Assembly: GCA_963783095.1 (NCBI GenBank)
Contig: CAWAMR010000003.1
Span: 62,001-126,000, forward strand
Direction of reading: 5' to 3'
Length of the DNA: 64,000 nucleotides
DNA from: CAWAMR01 sp963783095
Lineage (GTDB): Bacteria; Planctomycetota; Planctomycetia; Gemmatales; Gemmataceae
This document shows, piece after piece, positions 40,721 to 50,262 of the stretch. Numbering within the stretch: the stretch's first letter is position 1; every line of letters starts with the position of its first letter. The notes under the pieces are model-generated. The model was given only the letters and a program-made list of their open reading frames with translations, was not told the origin of the DNA and made no database searches. The translations under genes and the position numbers were made by a program.

Positions 40721-41460
40721 TCATCGGGCAGACGACCATGCTCGACAAGATAGCGGAAGTCGGACGGGCACTCGTCCCAGGCCGATTGATAGGTCCGCTC
40801 GAGCGGCACTTCGACGAACGAATCGGCATCGATCCAGGCGGGCATGTCGGGCATCTTCGCCCCAACACGAAACGGCTCCAAATAGGCCACCGGGGATAAA
40901 CCCACAGACTCATCTCCGATTCGATACGCCGCCAACAACAACGGCTCATCACTCGGCATCTCGAATGGCATCTCCTCGATCTCATCCCAGATTAACTTGT
41001 GCAACGAATGGGGATCGCGCGGGCCGGGCGGAAACGGATCAACTAGCAACACGTTCACTCCGCCACGCAAGAATTCCCAGGTTTTCTCGACGAACGAGCG
41101 CACGGCGGATCGGCTCGCCTTGTTCCCCGGCGACACGATTTCGATAATGCATACCACCTCACCCAACCGGTGGCGAATCGCGATACGGTTCGCTCGGCGC
41201 AGGAGCGTGGCACCCTGAGTTTCGATCTTCATCCGCGTATGAGGGATCGTTGCCGTTCCACCAGGAGATGGCCGTCGTGGTCGCCGTCGTTCGACAGCCA
41301 ATACATCGGGCACCAGTCCCCCAGTGTGCTGCTCAATTAATGCAGAAAGCCCCGGCGGGAGCAATCCGGCGTTGAGCGCGTTACAAATTGCGCTCGACCA
41401 TTGCTGGTGAAAGTGGTGGAAAATAGTTGGTTCAACCTGCGTCCAGTCGTGCATCGACAT
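40717..41460 (-). CDS. DUF4058 protein
   Basis: 247 residues, intact. Family hallmarks are MSMHDWTQVEPTIFHHFHQQW, ALNAGLLPPGLSALIEQ, IEIVSPGNKASRSAVRSFVE, VLLVDPFPPGPRDP and RTYQSAWDEC. These cytoplasmic proteins have a PD-(D/E)xK-like or Uma2-like fold and unknown function; they are strongly expanded in planctomycetes and cyanobacteria. It is inserted between the two halves of AtuA, with stop-start overlap with the following gene. A second copy is at 58225-58950. Confidence 0.85.
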   Translation of the reverse strand: MSMHDWTQVEPTIFHHFHQQWSSAICNALNAGLLPPGLSALIEQHTGGLVPDVLAVERRRPRRPSPGGTATIPHTRMKIETQGATLLRRANRIAIRHRLGEVVCIIEIVSPGNKASRSAVRSFVEKTWEFLRGGVNVLLVDPFPPGPRDPHSLHKLIWDEIEEMPFEMPSDEPLLLAAYRIGDESVGLSPVAYLEPFRVGAKMPDMPAWIDADSFVEVPLERTYQSAWDECPSDFRYLVEHGRLPDE

Positions 41461-41615
41461 GATTCTCCTCCATTACCATTCTATCGCCTATGTGGACTAT
41501 TCACGACTTAGGCTGCTCGCAACCCGACTCAACCCGGTTGGACCAGCTCACTACGACGAGCCATTCCTACTTTCCAGTCGGGAGAACGTCGGATTCCTTT
41601 GGCGCTGTAACGAAT

Positions 41616-42969
41616 CTAAACCAGGCAAACTTCCGCGCTCACAGCGGTCTTGGCGATCAACGCAGGCCAATACGCAAACACTTCTCGAACCGGTGGCCGG
41701 CCTGTCGTGTAGCCGGTTACTCCCGGTGGCCCCGATGTGACCAATGGAGCGAATTCCTTGGCAAAGCGCGTAACAGCCACACGCGAAGCATCGCGGACTC
41801 CCACACGCAACACCACCTCCGGAGGATCGCCGGTCGCTCCGATAACGCCTGGGACGCAATCGCCGCCACCAAGACATTCGATGTTGCTTTCCGCATACTT
41901 CCAGCCCATGCGTGCGAGACGATCGAGAAGCATTTGCCCCGCTCGTCGGCCTTTGGCGATGGCATTGGGACCCAGCAAGGTCAACATCCCACTCGCCATG
42001 TAGCCATCCCGGTAGGCGATCGACACCTTGTAAGAATCGGTCGCGGGCTTTCCTTGCGATCCGCTGATTTCAACAACATCCTTGCCGGTTTGCCGCAAGG
42101 CAACGCTAGTAAAATCCGCAATCACATCGGGTGTCAAATACACAGCTGGGTCGCCGACTTCGTAGAGCAATTGTTCGGCAATGGTTTCCCGGTTGACTGC
42201 TCCACCGGAGCCGGCCGGCTTCGTGATGCGAAACGTACCATCGGGATCGATCTCCACAATGGGATAGCCGACTTCCGCGAGATGAGGGGCCTCTTCCCAG
42301 TTGCACCACAACCCGCCGGTCGCCTGCGCACCGCACTCGATGAGATGACCTGCGACCGTGGCGGCGGCGAGCCTATCGACATCGTTCCAGCTCCAACCCT
42401 GTTCAAACATCGCAGGACCGACGGTCAACGACGCATCGGCAACCCGTCCGGTGATGACGATCGATGCTCCCAGGGCCAGTGCCTCCGCGATGGGACGCGC
42501 CGAGATAGGCATTGGCACTGACCACGCGGTTCTGAACGGCGATGATCGGTTCGCGCTGATTATCGAGGTTAATCAGTGGGTTACCGGAAGCGATCAAGGC
42601 ATCGAGCCTGGGCATGAGATCATCGCCCGAGACAACCGCGATCCGGCGATCATTCAATCCCGCCTTATCGAGTATAGCTTTGGCCTGGGAAGCGCAGGCG
42701 TGCGGGTTCATGCCACCGGCATTGGTGACGATCTTCAGGTTGGGTTGTTTTTTCAGAGTCGGTGTGAGGCGTTGCAAGACATCCAAAAAATCGGAGGCAT
42801 ATCCCGCTTGAGGATCTTTGTGTTTCTGGAGCGCAAGAATGGACATGGTGAGTTCGGCGAGGTATTCGAGCGTCAGGTAATCGAGGTTACCTTGCTCGGC
42901 CAGGAAAATGCCTGCATCGAGGTTGTCGCCCCAGAAGCCGCAGCCATTACCGATACGTACCTGTTTCAT
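41616..42969 (-). CDS. AtuA (DUF1446) acyclic terpene utilisation-type protein, one frameshift
   Basis: About 450 residues. N-terminal motifs are VRIGNGCGFWGDNLDAG, LDYLTLEYLAELTMSILA, IVTNAGGMNPHAC, VSGDDL and SANAYLGARPIAEALALGA; then IVITGRVADASLTVGPAMFE, TGGLWCNWEEAPHLAEVGYP, GDPAVYLTPDV and a C-terminal RVGVRDAS. DUF1446 proteins act in terpene or branched-chain acyl-CoA breakdown in which carboxylases and crotonases take part; the reaction is not established. The frame breaks near 42510 inside a GCGCG run. Upstream of DUF4058, AtuA-C and enoyl-CoA hydratase on the same strand. Confidence 0.85.
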
Positions 42970-43116
42970 ATGCCGACCCGCCCGCTTGCAAGTAGATGAT
43001 TTGAGGATAAACCTTTACGCAAAGGTTGGCAAGCAGGATGAAGGACGAAGGTTTTATTGATCGTCGCTTCAATCCGTCGTAATTCAGTCTGCAAAACGTC
43101 GCGTGCGGTAGTTACA

Positions 43117-43366
43117 ATGAGGGCAATGCACAATCGCCTGGAGGCAGCTCAAATGCCAGATCCTTTGGAATAGTTCGCTAAAGAAAAGATCGCCGAGATT
43201 CTCAATCGGATGACACCCGAGGAGAGACTCAAAGGACTGTCGATCAAAGACCGGCTCAAAGGGGAATCGCCCGAAGAGCTACTTGATGCTCTAACCCCTG
43301 AAGCGCGCAGCCCTGTCGCAGCAACTCAAGGGTAATAACTTGCCACCGAACACCGCTCCTAAATGA
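43117..43366 (+). pseudogene. remnant of an ERLKG-repeat protein
   Basis: An open frame with an in-frame TAG at 43171 and a frameshift near 43305 encodes KEKIAEILNRMTPEERLKGL, KDRLKGESPEELLDALTPEA and a final LSQQLKGNNLPPNTAPK. This repetitive tail is typical of the C-terminus of planctomycete Rpn/PD-(D/E)xK-like transposase-associated or DUF4351-type proteins, whose N-terminal catalytic part is gone here. Confidence 0.5.
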
Positions 43367-43403
43367 ATCCGGACTATGTATCTGACGACAGAAAGGCAAT
43401 CGG

Positions 43404-44018
43404 ATGCTCGAAAGTCTTTGGCTGGTTCATCCCAACGACGCGATGTGCACGGCATTCCGGCAACGGTTTGCCGGGTTGCCGAACGTCCGCGTGGTTCAGG
43501 GCCGGTTCGAGGATTTGGAGCCTCACGATTGCTTCGTCACTGCCGGAAATGCCTTCGGGTTGATGTCCGCTGGGATCGACGCTGCTGTCATTCGTCGGTT
43601 TGGTGAGCCGTTGATGGGGCAGGTACAGCAGCGAATCATGGACGACTACTTCGGGGAACAGCCCATCGGCACGGCATTCATTTTGGCTACCGATGACCCA
43701 ACATTGCCCTTCGTGGCTCATGCTCCGACGATGCGCGTACCCGGCAACATCGAAGGCACCGATAAGGTGTATGCAGCAACCTGGGCGGCGTTACTCGCCA
43801 TCCAGGCCCACAACCGGAGTAGTACCCAGCGAATTGAAGCCGTGGCATTTCCGGCAATGGGCACGGGGTTCGGAGGAATGCCATTCGCGGAAGCGGCAAG
43901 ACAGATGGCGGTGGCGTATCGCCACTTTCTGGAACCACCTCACCGGCTCGACTGGGACTTTGTCGCTCAGAGGCAACTTGCCATCTGCTACGATGGCAAG
44001 CATCAGGTCGTGCGGTAA
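43404..44018 (+). CDS. macro-domain (ADP-ribose-binding) protein
   Basis: 204 residues, intact. Macro-domain features are VTAGNAFGLMSAGIDAAVIRR near residue 45 (the ADP-ribose-binding NAxNxxMxGGxGxAI-like loop), then PIGTAFILATDDP and VAFPAMGTGFGGMPFAEAAR, the second ligand-binding loop. Such proteins bind or hydrolyse ADP-ribose derivatives, O-acetyl-ADP-ribose or ADP-ribosylated targets. It is followed 41 bp later by a phosphatase gene. No ADP-ribosyltransferase was seen nearby. Confidence 0.85.
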   Translation: MLESLWLVHPNDAMCTAFRQRFAGLPNVRVVQGRFEDLEPHDCFVTAGNAFGLMSAGIDAAVIRRFGEPLMGQVQQRIMDDYFGEQPIGTAFILATDDPTLPFVAHAPTMRVPGNIEGTDKVYAATWAALLAIQAHNRSSTQRIEAVAFPAMGTGFGGMPFAEAARQMAVAYRHFLEPPHRLDWDFVAQRQLAICYDGKHQVVR

Positions 44019-44058
44019 CCTCCGAAGACTAGCTCGTCTCAAACATTGGAGGTGATCT

Positions 44059-44571
44059 TTGCGCTGGCCTCGGAGACGATCTTGGCTTGTTTCAGTTCTC
44101 GCTGTCGCGGCCATCGCTGTTGTGGTTGTCAATCTTGTGGTAAATAGGCTCACTCGTGAACCACCCAATTATTCACAGATCGAAGATGGACTTTGGCTTG
44201 GCGGTTATGTGTCAGAACCACCGCCGGGCACTCAAGCAGTTCTTAATATGTGTGAGTCGGAAGATTCGTATCGAGTTGAATCGCACAGGTGGAAACCGAT
44301 CATCGATGCGGAACCGGTTCCCAGTTTGGACTGGCTCCGCGAGCAGGTTGGATTCATCGAATCGGAGAGGGCTGCGGGACGGGTTGTATATGTCCACTGT
44401 CGCAACGGAGTTAGCCGAAGCACCATGGTGGTTGCTGCGTACCTAATGCAACGAGAGCATTGGTCACGCGATCAAGCATTGGAGTTCATTCGGACGTGGC
44501 GTCCCGGTGTACGACCCAACCCAGCGTTCATGCTCCTTCTGCTGGAATGGGAGCGATCGCTCAAAGGTTGA
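44059..44571 (+). CDS. dual-specificity (cysteine-based) protein phosphatase, membrane-anchored
   Basis: 170 residues. An N-terminal transmembrane helix (WLVSVLAVAAIAVVVVNLVV) is followed by a DSP fold (PNYSQIEDGLWLGGYVSEPP, AVLNMCESEDS). The active site is VYVHCRNGVSRSTMVVAAYL (CX5R, residue about 115). Such enzymes remove phosphate from Tyr/Ser/Thr or from phospholipid or RNA substrates. The TTG start at 44059 is chosen because GGAGGTGATC precedes it directly. No partner kinase is adjacent. Confidence 0.8.
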   Translation: MRWPRRRSWLVSVLAVAAIAVVVVNLVVNRLTREPPNYSQIEDGLWLGGYVSEPPPGTQAVLNMCESEDSYRVESHRWKPIIDAEPVPSLDWLREQVGFIESERAAGRVVYVHCRNGVSRSTMVVAAYLMQREHWSRDQALEFIRTWRPGVRPNPAFMLLLLEWERSLKG

Positions 44572-44657
44572 GCGCAGATTGAAATTAGCGAACTGACCTC
44601 TTCTTACGGGAAAAATTCTAAACGCACTACCATGAAATGGTGCAGGACAATCAAGCA

Positions 44658-44996
44658 ATGGGCATCCCGGAAGACATCCAGCTACGACTGAGCGCGCAGC
44701 GGGCGTTGCTCACAAATGTCACACCGCGTTTGCGAGCCGTGTCATTGGATATCGACACCGAACAATATCGGATATGGGTACGCTTCATTTTCGATGGTCA
44801 ACCAAGTGAAACAGTTAAGGATACAGCTGGTTGCATCGGAGCCGAGATCCTCTCAGACTATCCCGAGGGGTGGAACTTCACCGAGGAAGTCATCCTCTGT
44901 TGCCTTCCCGACAAAATGGAACACCTTCGGCTCCTTGTATATCATCGCTGCGAGGATTCGTGGGTGCTGGATGATTATCCTGGAGAAGTGCGTTGA
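44658..44996 (+). CDS. conserved hypothetical protein
   Basis: 112 residues from the ATG at 44658; an in-frame ATG at 44637 is possible. The start MGIPEDIQLRLSAQRALL, then LRAVSLDIDTEQYRIWVRFI and FDGQPSETVKD, matches a small family I recall as widespread and unnamed, with a two-layer alpha-beta pattern reminiscent of immunity proteins. Function unknown. The stop is inside a perfect hairpin. Confidence 0.5.
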   Translation: MGIPEDIQLRLSAQRALLTNVTPRLRAVSLDIDTEQYRIWVRFIFDGQPSETVKDTAGCIGAEILSDYPEGWNFTEEVILCCLPDKMEHLRLLVYHRCEDSWVLDDYPGEVR

Positions 44997-45032
44997 GGCT
45001 CGAAACACGGCTCTGTGTTTCGAGCCTCAACG
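44991..45032. repeat. 18-bp perfect palindrome over a stop codon
   Basis: CGTTGAGGCTCGAAACAC (44991-45008) pairs perfectly with 45015-45032 around a 6-nt loop. The stop codon of the preceding gene lies within the left arm. Without a U tract it is more like a REP-type element than a standard terminator, though it could stall or protect the message. Confidence 0.7.
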
Positions 45033-45140
45033 ATAGACCCATCAGTATGAAATCCTGGCCGTGCAAAGGCGATTTGTTGTATAAAAATTGAGGAAGAACT
45101 TAGTATCGCATCATTGGCCACGAATCGAGGAGCAAACATC

Positions 45141-45371
45141 ATGCCCCCGAGCGTCACGATGGAAGAGGCCCACGCCAGGTTGCCCGAACTCGTCGCCCAT
45201 CTTGCGGGCGGAGAAGAGCTCGTCATTACCCAGGACGACAAGCCCGTCGCCCGACTGGCGCGAGAGGTTTCACCGCGACGAAAACCCCGGAATGCTGGCA
45301 ACTGCAAGGGAATGATCGAGATTATCTCGGACGACGATGAACACCTGAAGGATTTCGAGGAGTGCATGTAG
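45141..45371 (+). CDS. Phd/YefM-family antitoxin
   Basis: 76 residues from the ATG at 45141. The N-terminus is a typical Phd fold: MEEAHARLPELVAHLAGGEE, VITQDDKPVARLARE. It would bind its promoter and its toxin. The following VapC toxin frame overlaps its stop but is truncated after about 13 codons, so the antitoxin is an orphan. Confidence 0.8.
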   Translation: MPPSVTMEEAHARLPELVAHLAGGEELVITQDDKPVARLAREVSPRRKPRNAGNCKGMIEIISDDDEHLKDFEECM

Positions 45372-45400
45372 CGCGCCTCTTGCTCGACACGCACACCTTT
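45362..45400 (+). pseudogene. N-terminal stub of a VapC-type PIN toxin
   Basis: A GTG at 45362 overlapping the antitoxin stop opens a frame reading MHVARLLLDTHTF, matching the catalytic N-terminal DTHTF(L) motif of VapC. After this the sequence no longer resembles the toxin, so the rest of the gene was deleted. Short length keeps confidence moderate. Confidence 0.5.
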
Positions 45401-45477
45401 CACTCCCCCTTGTGCTTTCCCCGGAACTCACTATCATCATTAGTTCTTGACGGATTTCCTTCCTTAATGAGTTACTG

Positions 45478-46729
45478 ATGCCGTTTCAGCAAATGGGTAT
45501 ACATCCCGCCCTCGTTCGCAACACTCGTCTTCTTGGCTACCTTCAACCCACTCCCATTCAAGCCCAGGCGATCCCCGCAGTGCAGGCGGGACGCGATCTC
45601 ATCGCCACGGCTCAGACGGGAACCGGAAAAACCGCGGCCTTTCTTCTGCCGGTCATGCACCGGCTCCTCGAAGGTGCTCGAAACACGCCGCGCGCCCTGA
45701 TTCTCACCCCAACCCGCGAATTGGCTCAACAAATCGAATCGGTTTTTGAAGGATTGGGAAAGGGAACCGCATTACGTTCCGCGTTGGTGATCGGCGGCGC
45801 TAATGTAATGAGCCAGTTAAGAAACCTTGCGCCGGGGCGTTGACGTCATTGTGGCGACACCGGGTCGACTTCTCGACCTGTTGTGCAACCACGAAATCCG
45901 CCTGCCCAACATTCAGACGTTGATTCTGGACGAAGCCGATCAAATGTTCGACATGGGTTTCTTACCCGATCTCAAGCGAATCATCGCCAAGCTGCCCGTT
46001 CAGCGTCAGACACTCTTGTTCTCCGCGACCATGCCCCCGGCCATCGCCGAACTCGGCGCGGCAGTTTTGCGTAACCCGCAGCGGATCGCCATCGGCCAGC
46101 CTGGAACGCATGCACCGACCGTTCGGCAGACGGTCTATCCTGTGCCAGGCCATTTGAAAGCATCGCTCTTGAAACATTTGTTGGAAGAGTTGGAAATGCC
46201 GTCAGTGTTGGTCTTCACGCGGACCAAACAGGGTGCCAAAAGGCTGGCGAAATCGATCGCTGCCGATGGCCACGACGTCGGCGAATTGCACAGCGACCGC
46301 AGCCCAAGTCAACGGGCCAAAACTCTGAGCGCTTTCCGCTCCGGCTTCTTCCCCGTGTTGGTTGCAACCAATATCGCAGCGCGCGGCATCGACGTGAGCC
46401 ATATCACGCATGTAGTCAACTACGATGTCCCGCAGGTTCCTGAAGAATATGTTCATCGTATTGGTCGAACCGGCCGAGCGGAGGCGACGGGCGAGGCGTT
46501 TGTGCTGGTCTCTCCCGAAGAAGAACGCTATCTGATGAGGATCGAACGACAGCTTGGCCGTCGCATTGATCGTCAAAAAATGGCGGACTTCGATTACACC
46601 GTCAAGGCAGTCAAACCCACGTTGAATGCCCACTCCCATCAACCCGCGCTAGCAGGTGTGCCGGAAAGAGGAGAATTTCCTCGCGATCGCAAGAAACAAA
46701 AACCTTCACGCGGTCAAGGCAGACGATAA
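45478..46729 (+). CDS. DEAD-box ATP-dependent RNA helicase (RhlE-like), one frameshift
   Basis: About 417 residues. Motifs in order: Q motif GYLQPTPIQAQAIP, I AQTGTGKT, Ia PTRELAQQ, Ib TPGRL, II DEAD (near residue 150), III SATMP, IV VLVFTRTKQ, V ARGIDV and VI HRIGRTGRA. The basic tail (FPRDRKKQKPSRGQGRR) fits RNA binding. The frame breaks near 45825 (one extra T in AACCTTGCG). It unwinds RNA in ribosome biogenesis, mRNA decay or cold adaptation. A hairpin terminator follows. Confidence 0.9.
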
Positions 46730-46740
46730 TTGGTTCGGTG

Positions 46741-46762
46741 AGGCAGGCATTCCTGTCTGCCT
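46741..46762 (+). terminator. probable terminator after the helicase
   Basis: AGGCAG and CTGCCT pair around a 10-nt centre, followed by TTTGCT, 12 bp after the helicase stop. Confidence 0.35.
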
Positions 46763-46781
46763 TTGCTAGTTGGATGACAGG

Positions 46782-49700
46782 CTACCGCGATCCCATTCGT
46801 TCCAACGATTCTTTCGCCTCGATCGTCAGGCGGTATTTTTCCGGGCCAGCCGACCATTTCCGCAGGATCTTCACCGCGTCCGGCGTAGCGATCCCTTCCA
46901 GCACCTCGCATGCCCGAATCTGCCGCAGACGTTCGGGAGTCATCATTTCGAGAGATTTCAGCACTTTTTCGAGCCGTTCGCGAACTTCTTCCGATAGTTT
47001 CCCTTTCATGGCTTCGTCGATTCACGTCGTACACAATTCCGCGATATTCGTCAGATCTTTCTGGGCTTTTTCACGCTCGGCGAAGAGTGGGGAATCGATC
47101 TCTTCGATCAGGTCAGCAACGATCTTTTTGGTTGGGGTGGCCGGCATTTGCACGCGCTCGCGCAGGAAGGCGATGGCCTCAGCTGGATTGGTCCGGAGCA
47201 AACCAATGGCGGCGAAACCGGTCTTGGCGTCGTTGGAAGCCAGGTCGGCCCAGACGGCGTCGGCCTTCGCAGGATTCCAGCGGCCAAGCTGGCCGACCAG
47301 GTCCCAAACATAAACAGGTGCTTCCGGGCTGCTGGCGACGACCCGCAGGCCCGTTGGGTCGAAGTCCACTGAGACAATCTGGCTGCCGTGTTGAAAGTGC
47401 AATCGCTCCTGACCTGTCGCCACCTCGACGAGCGTGAGCCGGCCCACTCCGTCGCCGACCAGCAGGCTGCGTCCATCCGCTGCCAGGGCCGCCGCTGCGA
47501 GCCGGCCTTCCTCGCGGGGCCAACTCACCAGTTGGCGACCGGTTCTGACGTCCCAGACGCTGACGCTGTCGCGGTGCCAATCGTCGTCGAAACGTCCCTG
47601 GAGAACCACCTTCGACCCATCCCGGTTGAACGAGGCACCGCTGCTATAGACCGACCAGGGGAGCGGTTCAATTTTCCACTCTTTGCCCGTTCGGTGGTCC
47701 GTGACGTAAACGGCACTATACATCGGCCCGAGAAAGTTAGGGCGGCCATTATTGAGCAAGACGCCGCTGACGGATCGGGCCAGACCCTTGCCGTCCGGTG
47801 CCGGATCGGCGCAGAAAAAGACGCGGTCCTTAGCGAAGCTTCTGGTGGTGCAGTGACCTTCCCGGTCTCGGCATCCCAGACCACAAATTCGCCCTGGTGA
47901 TGGGCCGAAATATGCCGTTTGTCCAGGCTAATCGCGATCGACCACGGGTTGATTTCGAGCGGAAATCGGCGAGATTTCCCCGTCGTCAGATCGGTCACGC
48001 GCAGCGTGGACTTGCCCTGGCTTCCTCGCCTTTCACCGGGTTCGGGAAGAACCTCCACGGCCACTCGACCGTCAACCGAGATGTCGACGGGGTCATCGGA
48101 GTCCGTCGAGGCAACATCGGATATCCGAGTAGTTGGTCCGCCCGTCGTCGGCCAGCTTAACCAAGCTGTTGTGTGTGTATCCAAGAACTTTCTTGCCGTC
48201 TGCCACGAATTTTACTCGGTTGACGGGCGACACCGGGTCGGCCGACTGCGGGAGCATTTTCCACTCGCCGACTCGCCAAAGCGTGATGCAGCCAATATTG
48301 TCCAATGCCAACGTCTTGCCGTCGGCAGAGAAGCCGCAAGTAATCGCCGCGGGGAGCTTGGCGACAGGGCCTTTGGGCTCCTTGGCAGTCAAGTCCCAGA
48401 CAAGCGTGCTCTTTCCGAGCGCAATGAGGTAATGGGAATCTGGGGAAAAGATGAGATGGTCGAAGCTGCCATCGGCTTTCCCCTTGGTGTCGAAAATCCG
48501 CACACTGGGTTGTCCCTGTGCATCGAGGACGGCGATCGCTTCCGATTTTTCGGAGCCTATGGCAAGCTTTCCATCCGAGGAAAGTCCGGCAGCCTTATAA
48601 AAGGAACGGAACTCTGGACCGGCGTGCGGGAACTCGGCCACGATTTTGCCGGACGAAGCGTCTCGGAGATCCGCTCTTGCCGCTTTGTGCCAGAATGAAT
48701 CGTTTGCCATCGGCAGTAAACGGCAGGGTGAACGACGCCTCCGGATGCTCGAATGACCACACTTCGCGCCGGTTCTTGACGTCCCAAAGGTATACCTTCT
48801 GGAATCGATCCTCCACCAATACTTGCGAAGCATCCGCATTGAAGTCTATGACAAAAATCTGGCTCCTTTCGGATTGGAATTCTGAATGGGCTGATGCTTT
48901 TCCATCGGCAAGGTTGTAAACGCTCATTTGCGCGGATTTTTGCCAGTCGGCCGAGCCAACCGCGATCCGCTTTCCGTCCGCGAGGAACCGGACCACGCGC
49001 GGATGATGCTTGTCGGGCAACTGAATGTGTTGGAGGAGCCGGCCTGATGCGACATCGAAGACATATACCGCATTGAGGCTGGCGCTGGCAACCTGTCGGC
49101 CGTCGGCGGAGAACGCGGGCGAGCCATAGGGCCACCCGCCATGTCGAAACCGGTCCGACCCCAATCTTGCCAGGGCTCCCTTCGGCAACGGCTCCTTGAA
49201 TTGATCGCGGCGGACCGTCCGGTTCCGCAATGGGTTCTTTGTGCCGTGCCTCGGCAGTTGGCTCCATCGGAGGGGCCGGCTTTTTCTTGGCCGGCGGATC
49301 TTGAGGTTCCCGGGCAAGCCCCATTCCCCAGACCGCACAGGCCAGCGCCGCCGCTGGCGACCAATGCGAAAGTATGCAATTTCCCGATTTTCGTAAAAGC
49401 TGACATACGCATTGCTCCTTGTACCAATTCCGACGCCCCAGCTGTAATCGCCCCGGCCTCTCCTCGGCTTACCGAGCCAACAACAGCTTGCCGCAGTGCA
49501 GGAGTCAGGGCAATACACGCCGACGGTGCGAGGACACCGGCGAACAAACCGGCTCCTAACGTCGCTCCCCGCCGGGTCATGCGCGAACGAAGCAATTCCC
49601 GGCCGGTCTCTAACCGACGGCGCAGCGTGCTCGATGCTCCAGCCTAGTTGCCTGGCTGCTTCATCCTGCGTCCGGCCTTCGAGATAGCAGAGCAAAAGCG

Positions 49701-50162
49701 GGGCGCGTTGGCCGTCGGGCAGCTGTTGCAACTCTTCATCGAGGATGCGCAGAAGCTCATCCCAAGCCGGATCTCCCATCGATGTGTCTTTGGACTGGCT
49801 TGCCGCCTTGCTTTCCCTGCGCGGAATGCGCAGTTTTCTGCAAGCCAAAGTTGCCGGGCCAGACTCCGGGCCACCCGGTGCAGCCAACCCGCCAGGCTTT
49901 CGCGCTGGCGGATCGATCGGGATTTCCGGGCCAGGAGCAGAAATGTTGCCTGAAACACGTCGTCGGCCAGATCGGGGCTGGCGACCAAGCGCCGGCAAAG
50001 TCCAAGGACCATTGGGCCGTGCCGATCGACAAGAGTTGTGAAGGCCGTTTCGTCGCCGGTTTGCTCGAAGCGATCCAACAATTGCTGGTCGCTCTGTTGA
50101 ATGAGGGATTCCGACAAAACGCGTTTGATTGTAGTGGGTAGAGAAGCCATGCGAGAGGACAT
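46782..50162 (-). CDS. ECF-type sigma factor fused to a WD40 propeller, heavily frameshifted
   Basis: Joined frames give about 1120 residues. The N-terminus is a sigma-70 region 2 (LVDRHGPMVLGLCRRLVAS, DLADDVFQATFLLLARK, AGWLHRVARSLARQ) and region 4 (QLPDGQRAPLLLCYLEGRTQ, DEAARQLGWSIETLRRR). A membrane helix follows (AGLFAGVLAPSACIALTP), then the lead PLPKGALARLGSDRFRHGG and WD40 repeats (ALAADGRSLLVGDGVGRLT). A helical tail ends ITEAKESLERMGSR-like. Breaks occur near 49810, 49640, 49330, 49220, 48680, 48120 and 47830, and a TGA interrupts the tail near 47030. The start at 50162 has GAGGTG upstream. It may be a genuine pseudogene. Confidence 0.65.
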
Positions 50163-50262
50163 TGGCACCTCGTTTTCTTTGGCCGAGACGGTTCACCAAT
50201 AAAGAGGGGACAGAATGCCGAAATCAGTCAGTTTTTTTGGGATTTCTCCTCGGCCAACACCG

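Noticed and set aside
41490..42521. Plus-strand open frame of 343 codons
   Set aside because: It is the complement of AtuA, which has conserved motifs on the minus strand; GC-rich codon bias leaves the opposite frame open.
43117..43366. Intact small gene
   Set aside because: An in-frame TAG at 43171 and a later frameshift interrupt it, and the catalytic part of its family is absent.
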